Virus record (IMG/VR): IMGVR_UViG_3300025769_000684
Location: 1 to 26,949 of that record
DNA from: a virus
DNA length: 26,949 nucleotides
Reading direction: 5' to 3' (one strand)
Shown here: in pieces, positions 22,107 to 26,949 of the stretch
Layout: the number at the start of each line of letters is the position of its first letter
Position numbering within the stretch: the stretch's first letter is position 1
Made by a program: the position numbers and the translations under genes
The notes under the pieces: generated by a model
Seen by the model: the letters and a program-made list of their open reading frames with translations, nothing else
What the model was told of the DNA's origin: nothing
Databases searched by the model: none

Positions 22107-22667
22107 CTATCTTACTCTTGCCAAGTTACTTCGACCCCTGGTACGTCTAGTTTGACGGAATCTCACCATTTTTTCATCTGAATCAACGACTGAGTCACCA
22201 TCTGAACTATACCAATCCATTATGTCAAGTAGTTCTCTGAATAAATCATCAAACTTACCTTCATAATATTGGATCTTTTGAACTTCTGCACTTTCTGGAT
22301 TACCAAAGTCTGCTACTTTAGGCAAAATGTATTCTTTTAATGTATAATAACAGCACATGTCTGTGAAGTCACTTTTACGATTAACTATGTTATTTGGGTT
22401 AAATGCTGGTAAATCGTTTATGCTGTCATAACCTTGACCTGCATAACCCAAATATTCTCTCCATCTTGCACTTGCACGAATCTTTTCATTGATTCGATTA
22501 GTAGACTTTGTTGTTAAATCCTCAATGTAGTTGTCCAAACTACCTGGAGTATCAGGCACATCTGTAAAGTTAATCTCATTGGCTTCAAAAATCCTTTGAT
22601 CTTTATCCTTTACGTCTAATGCTTCTGCGTAACTTAGTACGTTTCCTCCTGATACTATAAATGCCAT
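22107..22667 (-). CDS. Head-tail connector / adaptor protein
   Basis: 186 residues, acidic. A helical region holds RINEKIRASARWREYLGYAG and MCCYYTLKEYILPKVADFG, as in adaptor proteins that stack beneath the portal. The C-terminus is Arg-rich (RFRQTRRTRGRS). It directly follows the capsid gene and precedes the tail terminator, the slot of the Ad1 adaptor. The exact family is not certain. AGGAG at the start. Confidence 0.75.
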   Translation of the reverse strand: MAFIVSGGNVLSYAEALDVKDKDQRIFEANEINFTDVPDTPGSLDNYIEDLTTKSTNRINEKIRASARWREYLGYAGQGYDSINDLPAFNPNNIVNRKSDFTDMCCYYTLKEYILPKVADFGNPESAEVQKIQYYEGKFDDLFRELLDIMDWYSSDGDSVVDSDEKMVRFRQTRRTRGRSNLARVR

Positions 22668-22680
22668 AATCTAACTCCTA

Positions 22681-23902
22681 TTAACCAGCAGATGCTAAAC
22701 CTTGTGGTAAATTGTTACTTCTTACAAATTGGCAACCAATTGCCTGAGTAATTAGACCTTGCAACAAGGCATCATTTGCTAAATCTTGAGCAACTGAACC
22801 AATTGATCCACTTGAGATTCCGCCAATACCATTAAGTTCTTTAGCCAATGCTAATTCTTGTGCTGGTGTTACGAATGCCCAGTAGTAGCCTCCTAGTGTC
22901 GGAGAGTTACTTGCTCTTAGTTCTGCCACAGACGTAGAAAATTGGTCTAATGATGCACCGTTTGATCCACCAATTACTCCGTTAGTTGCAATACTTCTAA
23001 TGAAGTCTGTTCTTAACTGAGCAAACCCATTACGTACTGTTGCAACTATGTCATGATCGTCTGACGAAACGTCGTTGAACATTTTAACTGTAGGTTGTCT
23101 TTTTACTGCGTATGCAACTGCTTCTGGTGACATAACTACTGCTAAGTCACAGTCATTGCCTAATGTGCCTGAGGCGACACCATCAGCACCAACGTTGACG
23201 TTTGCAATGTCTGTCAATGCAGTTTCTGAACCACTTAATGCGACTCTGAAACCTGCTACGTCTGTTGCTTTTGCAATAGCACCACTCAATCTTGTTACGA
23301 TTGCGTTAGATACTGTTGCTAACCCACCATCTTCTAGTGCTTCTTCTGAGATTGTGCTACCTGCACCTCTTTTGTTCACTGTTAATGAAGCAGTTGTAGG
23401 GTTGAAGTTGAATCCGTCATTGATAAGACTAGTGCTTTCTGAAACACTTGAGTTACCTACGGGCCAACTGTTTGTTAGTGGAATCTGCATTTGATTGCCG
23501 ATTGCACCTTCTAATGAATAGTTATTCAAAAGGACTGCTGGATTTGGTAATAATACTGCGTTATCGTAGTCATTGTATATTCACACAAGGTCGTTAATCT
23601 TGTATCGGCATCTTGCCTGCTAACAGTTTCCTGCTAGATTAGACTATATCATCATCCCTTAAGGATGTGTGGCACTTCGGACTACTTAGTCCTACTCCCT
23701 CTCGGGATAGTCGTTGCACCTTCCTAACTATTGCTAGGCTTGGCTCAGGATTGTCTTCAACATTACTTGCTAAGAGGTTCCCTGAATTCACCACATTCTT
23801 CGATAAGGATTTCTCCTTAAAGCCGCCCTACTATATTAACGGTATCAAATCTGCAACCACATTTGAATATAAATCACTAATATCACTTGTTGTAATTGCC
23901 AT
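22681..23902 (-). CDS. Major capsid protein, split by a group I intron (join 23902-23838, 23581-22681)
   Basis: Exon 1 has 65 nt (23902-23838) and exon 2 901 nt (23581-22681). Spliced, they give an uninterrupted 321-residue protein; the junction codon TT+A restores P-L-I-Y-N-D in frame. It starts MAITTSDISDLYSNVVADLI and runs into GAIGNQMQIPLTNSW, then a beta-rich, Ala/Ser/Gly-rich body. Segments such as DLAVVMSPEAVAYAVKRQPT and a WAFVTPAQELALAKEL element are typical of HK97-fold capsid proteins. Without splicing, exon 2 would have to start at a TTG (23529) and lack 39 N-terminal residues. The neighbours (scaffold before, connector after) fit. Shell assembly depends on intron removal. Confidence 0.93.
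23582..23837 (-). other. Group I intron, subgroup IA-like, in the capsid gene
   Basis: 256 nt, no reading frame inside. Core elements in order: P2 AAGGA-GAAA-TCCTT; P3 TGTGGTG with TGCCACA (two wobbles); P4 TTCAGG with CCTGAG; the sequence GGGAACCTCTTAGC, close to the T4 td intron; P6 around CCTA/TAGG; and P7 GACTAT (23712-23707) with ATAGTC (23647-23642). Between P7 and P3' are two extra hairpins, CCC-GAGA-GGG and GGACTAAGTAGTCC, the P7.1/P7.2 that define subgroup IA. P8 is CATCC/GGATG and P9 CTAGCAG-GAAA-CTGTTAG. P1 pairs exon CCGUU with intron GGCGG with a G-U at the splice site, and the intron ends in G. No homing gene inside, so spread would need an enzyme made elsewhere. Confidence 0.93.
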
Positions 23903-23931
23903 TTTATGGTCTCCTATTATAATTTATATTA

Positions 23932-24783
23932 CTAGATAGATCTTATTTTACGAGTTCTATCCATGTGTTTTTTAATCATACCATCTGTGATTTGTTCACG
24001 TGGTATGTTTTTATTTGCATTTCGCACTTGAACGTATGCTGAACTGTATTCTCTATCAGTTTGCAGTCTCTTTGCATCGACTCCTCTACTGTTTGATTGT
24101 ACGTCTGCAGGCGTTCTATCTGCGTCGAATGTATCTACACCTTTTTTGGCAAATGGTAAGCCTAGACTTTTACCAACTACTTCTACAGCAGTCTTGTAGT
24201 CTGGTTTTTCACCATCTACTGTTAAGTAATCATCACCGTTTTTGATTGCGAACGTCTCGCCTTCCATTAACAGCATGTTTCTGGCTTTCATCAAGTCTAC
24301 CACAGCATCTTTTTGCTCTGTTTTCCAAGTAGTAGGCATATTATCCTTTAAACTGGACACATGCTCCTTTACTGCATAGTCTGTTTTGACTCTGCTGAGT
24401 TCTGCTTTCAGTTCTTCAACTGTGGCTTCTCTTTTCTGTACAGCATTTCTCAATGCTTCCACATCTAATGATGTGTTTTCTGGAGTAGCACTTCGCAGTT
24501 CTGTTACTACCTTTTTAACTTGATCAATGCTATCAACATCTAGATCACTTAGTATTCTACTTTCAACTTGTTTTTGTGCATTGGCGGCAATTCTGTTTGT
24601 GTCGTCTCTAGAGTAAACTCTAACTCCGTCTACATACATTTTACCATCCTTTTGCTCAACTACTGGCGTTGAAGGTGTATTTACTTTTTCTTCTGATTCT
24701 TGGTTTACGACCTCAGTATCAGTACTAACTGGTTGCACGGTTTCGCCTGCAACGGGCGTATTTACATCTAGTCCTTCTGACAT
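23932..24783 (-). CDS. Scaffold-like protein
   Basis: 283 residues, acidic and almost free of aromatic residues in the first half. An N-terminal disordered part (1-50, rich in Val, Thr, Glu) is followed by a coiled coil of Lys/Glu heptads (about 100-145: SLDVEALRNAVQKREATVEE and following). The C-terminus is basic (KKHMDRTRKIRSI), typical of scaffolds that bind the capsid shell by electrostatic contact. It lies between portal and capsid, the canonical place. No protease motif was found in it or next to it. ATG at 24783 with AGGAG. Confidence 0.82.
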   Translation of the reverse strand: MSEGLDVNTPVAGETVQPVSTDTEVVNQESEEKVNTPSTPVVEQKDGKMYVDGVRVYSRDDTNRIAANAQKQVESRILSDLDVDSIDQVKKVVTELRSATPENTSLDVEALRNAVQKREATVEELKAELSRVKTDYAVKEHVSSLKDNMPTTWKTEQKDAVVDLMKARNMLLMEGETFAIKNGDDYLTVDGEKPDYKTAVEVVGKSLGLPFAKKGVDTFDADRTPADVQSNSRGVDAKRLQTDREYSSAYVQVRNANKNIPREQITDGMIKKHMDRTRKIRSI

Positions 24784-24827
24784 AGTTATTCTCCTGTTAT
24801 CCCTGAGTGGGGGTTATATCAAGATTT

Positions 24828-26531
24828 CTAAAGACCTCTATCAGTACTGGTACTATCCAGTAGTTCTTCAAGTCTTATGCGAATCTTGTCACGCATTTGT
24901 TCTTTAAATCCTGTGTCTTCTTCGAAGTCTACACCTGGATTTGCTCTTTCTAAGTTCTGTTCATATTCTGCATGAGTATTAAATGGCATATAAACTGTTA
25001 CTCCATTTACTTCATGACTGTGTACGCCAGTTCCTCCTAACCTACTTGCTTCTGCTTCTGCTTGTTCTGGTGTTTCAAATGTTGCGGCACGGAATGGTGT
25101 TGTGCCTACAAACACTTCATCATATTTGTTTACCACTCTCATGAGTGTGTCAATTTCTGTTAATTCGTGTTCTAATGCACGTTTGTTATACTGTCTGTTA
25201 TAACTTATGCGGAAGTCTTCTGGTACTTGTTGATTTGTCCAATCGAAATATATATCGAATAATTTACTTTCTGCATTTTCTATGTTAGTGGCTTTCTTTC
25301 TTATTAGTGCGGCCAGTTTATCATCAAATACTTCTATTTGTTCACCACTTCTGGCACTCTTAATTAAATCTTCACTACGCAACATTGCTATTTGCGTCAT
25401 TTTGTCTATTTTGCTGTCTATGAGTTCACGTATTTCTGTGATGGCATCTAGACTAGGTGATTTGTACTCATACACATAATTTTGTTGATCACCTGTTAAA
25501 CCACCCTGTACACGAACTATAGATCCAGGCTCGGCTCCCACTTGTCCATCATTTAGTGCATCTGTGGTTTCATCTAGTATCAGTGTAGGGTGTGCTGAAT
25601 ATGTTATTGCACTATATATTTCTGCACTATCACCGTATATGCTACGTTGTATTTGTGCTACATCAAATATAATAGTACTGCCTACATTGTTGTATACTTT
25701 TACATTTTGATATACTGTGACAATAGGTATATAACCTAATTCATTTTCCTGACGTACTCTATAGGTGCTACCGTCTAACTGTTCTAATAGGTCACTTTCT
25801 ATAGGTGGGACATAATCGTCATCGTCTTCATGTCCTACAAATATAGTGTCTATGAATTCATCTGTTATTACTCGATAGACATTGTGATGATCTGAATCTT
25901 CTACTTTTATCACTATACTGTCCATTCGCAAGTTGCCATCTAAGTCATACTTGTAACTCCAGTTTGTAACGTCATCTGGTGTGTGAATTTTAAACTTGGG
26001 TATGTCACTGCCAATTGGCTTGTAACAGCCTATGTGTATAACACCATACACAGTTGTGAGTACATCTACTTGACTCATGAATTCATTTAGATCGTTGCCT
26101 TCACCGTCTACGTCTTGCATAAACTGTTGCATATCTTGGCTGTCGCCTAAATTTCTCTGTGGTGGGTTGCGGAACAGTATAGAATTATATTCTGAAGCAA
26201 TTAATTTAACATAATTGTATATGGGAGTGTTTTGTATCTTTTCATTGTAGAAACTACCAGCCATGCTGTCTAGGCCTTTTTCAGTACCAACTCTACTGGT
26301 GCCATGTTCTATTTTGGCTTTTTGCTTGTATACTATACTGCCGTCATCTGCTTTTTCGTATGTGTTGACAGTTTCACTAGGCGTGTTTATGTCAATTTGA
26401 TATGCTCTCAAATATTGAGCATCTTTGTATTCAGGGCCTGAATGGTAAGAATTTATGGCTAAACGCCAATCTCTAATATACTTATCGTATAGAGAATGCG
26501 TGCCAGTGATATAATCTAGATAGTCCTGCAA
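24828..26531 (-). CDS. Portal protein
   Basis: 567 residues, a normal portal length. Forms the dodecameric ring through which DNA enters and exits the head. The segment NYVKLIASEYNSILFRNPPQ (about 110-128) and the later LGYIPIVTVYQNV, DVAQIQRSIYGDSAEIYSA are portal-like. A long helical part follows (LDAITEIRELIDSKIDKMTQ to IRKKATNIENAESKLFDIYF), as in the stem and wing. C-terminus near 480-520 has HSHEVNGVTVYMPFNTHAEY, an appended motif of unclear role. The start is a TTG at 26531 with AGGAG 6 nt upstream; no ATG is near. First gene of the leftward cluster. Confidence 0.9.
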   Translation of the reverse strand: MQDYLDYITGTHSLYDKYIRDWRLAINSYHSGPEYKDAQYLRAYQIDINTPSETVNTYEKADDGSIVYKQKAKIEHGTSRVGTEKGLDSMAGSFYNEKIQNTPIYNYVKLIASEYNSILFRNPPQRNLGDSQDMQQFMQDVDGEGNDLNEFMSQVDVLTTVYGVIHIGCYKPIGSDIPKFKIHTPDDVTNWSYKYDLDGNLRMDSIVIKVEDSDHHNVYRVITDEFIDTIFVGHEDDDDYVPPIESDLLEQLDGSTYRVRQENELGYIPIVTVYQNVKVYNNVGSTIIFDVAQIQRSIYGDSAEIYSAITYSAHPTLILDETTDALNDGQVGAEPGSIVRVQGGLTGDQQNYVYEYKSPSLDAITEIRELIDSKIDKMTQIAMLRSEDLIKSARSGEQIEVFDDKLAALIRKKATNIENAESKLFDIYFDWTNQQVPEDFRISYNRQYNKRALEHELTEIDTLMRVVNKYDEVFVGTTPFRAATFETPEQAEAEASRLGGTGVHSHEVNGVTVYMPFNTHAEYEQNLERANPGVDFEEDTGFKEQMRDKIRIRLEELLDSTSTDRGL

Positions 26532-26669
26532 GATATCTCCTGGTTAAATTTACTGTTATTGATCAACAGCATTATTTATCTATATTTATAGAAATAGGTT
26601 GACATACCCTTATATTTCTGTATAATACAGTTATAGAGATAAATAAATTATTATATAAAGGAGAATATT
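26532..26669. promoter_or_regulatory. Divergent promoter region between portal and right-edge HTH gene
   Basis: Rightward: TTGACA (26599-26604), 16-bp spacer and TATAAT (26621-26626), then AAAGGAG (26657-26663) before ATG 26670. CTGTAT-A-ATACAG (26618-26630) is a perfect dyad covering the -10 box, so a repressor site is likely; the HTH protein it drives is a natural candidate. Leftward: GATAAATA (26573-26580) and TATAAATA (26583-26590) on the minus strand, about 42-59 nt before the portal start, fit T4-type late promoter boxes. No TTGACA-type leftward promoter was seen. Confidence 0.75.
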
Positions 26670-26949
26670 ATGGCTAAAAGAACTGATTTCAAAGAGAAAT
26701 GGGGCATCAGTTGTAAAGAACTTGCAGAATTAGAAGGTGTCACATGTGAAGCAATTCGTATGCGTGTGCGTAACTTTGGTACACCATTTCAAAGGCGTGG
26801 TAAACCAACCAAGTTTGAAATTAAGTATGGTAAAACATTAGGTGAACTTGCACTAGACTTAGGCATACATCCTATCACAGTTGCACGCCGTGAATACTTA
26901 TATGGTGACGTATATTACAGCACATTTGAAAAACCAGAACTACAAGGTA
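26670..26949 (+). CDS. DNA-binding protein with two HTH units (partial, runs off right edge)
   Basis: 93 codons visible, no stop. Residues 10-40 (KWGISCKELAELEGVTCEAI then RNFGTP) and 52-83 (KYGKTLGELALDLGIHPITV then YLYGDVYY) are two copies of one HTH-like unit. The second copy shares YGKT-x-GE-x-AL-x-LGI-x-P-x-T and the final G-x-x-YY with the C-terminus of the HNH protein at 2579. It may be a regulator, or the N-terminus of a homing-type endonuclease whose catalytic part lies beyond the edge. Driven by its own promoter with a dyad over the -10. Confidence 0.85.
   Translation, partial: MAKRTDFKEKWGISCKELAELEGVTCEAIRMRVRNFGTPFQRRGKPTKFEIKYGKTLGELALDLGIHPITVARREYLYGDVYYSTFEKPELQG

Noticed and set aside
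22681-23529. Capsid gene read as a 282-residue unspliced protein from TTG
   Set aside because: The frame is open upstream to the predicted 3' splice site and joins exactly to an ATG exon with a good ribosome binding site; the intervening DNA has a full group I core.

Overview
The window is part of a tailed double-stranded DNA phage (Caudoviricetes) with a long, flexible, siphovirus-like tail. It covers nearly all of the virion-building cluster on the minus strand, read right to left. The DNA is AT-rich and densely packed, with overlapping TAATG or ATGA junctions and AGGAG-type ribosome binding sites. The mix of genes (collagen-repeat fibre, GNAT gene inside the tail module, HNH protein next to the terminase, very small genes) suggests a marine phage, but no host can be named from sequence alone.

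Layout from right to left, in transcription order. 26949-26532 holds the start of a rightward gene with two HTH units and a divergent promoter region. 26531-22107 is the head module: portal, scaffold-like protein, major capsid protein and head-tail connector. The capsid gene is split after 65 nt by a 256-nt group I intron of subgroup IA type. 22105-17790 is the tail-shaft module: tail terminator, tail tube, two small genes, a lambda G/GT-like chaperone pair with a canonical GGGAAAA -1 slippery site directly before the G stop, an HK97 gp10-like protein and the tape measure. 17787-13165 is the tail-tip module: two minor tail proteins, a GNAT acetyltransferase, a gpJ-like tip protein and a tail-fibre assembly chaperone. 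13096-5999 is the fibre and adhesion module: a 1555-residue fibre with about 63 collagen-like triplets, a probable seven-bladed beta-propeller protein and several small genes. 5669-5012 looks like part of a lysis region: a cationic amphipathic micropeptide, an XhlA-like membrane protein and an unknown gene.

3919-5013 is a rightward island with its own sigma70-like promoter, three small unknown genes and flanking terminators, so it resembles a moron. Left of it, on the minus strand, are a small DUF3820-like gene, a 480-bp non-coding stretch rich in hairpins and with a possible pseudoknot, an HNH endonuclease, the small terminase subunit, a beta-class DNA methyltransferase and the start of the large terminase subunit.

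The genes form one late programme: packaging motor, capsid shell, tail and host-binding fibre. The most notable points are the intron in the capsid gene, the structured region upstream of the HNH gene, the three mutually exclusive repeats ahead of the island terminator, the candidate disruptin-like peptide, and an 8-bp NATAAATA motif that recurs in the gaps upstream of minus-strand genes. Functions come from motif reading by eye; no database search was run.
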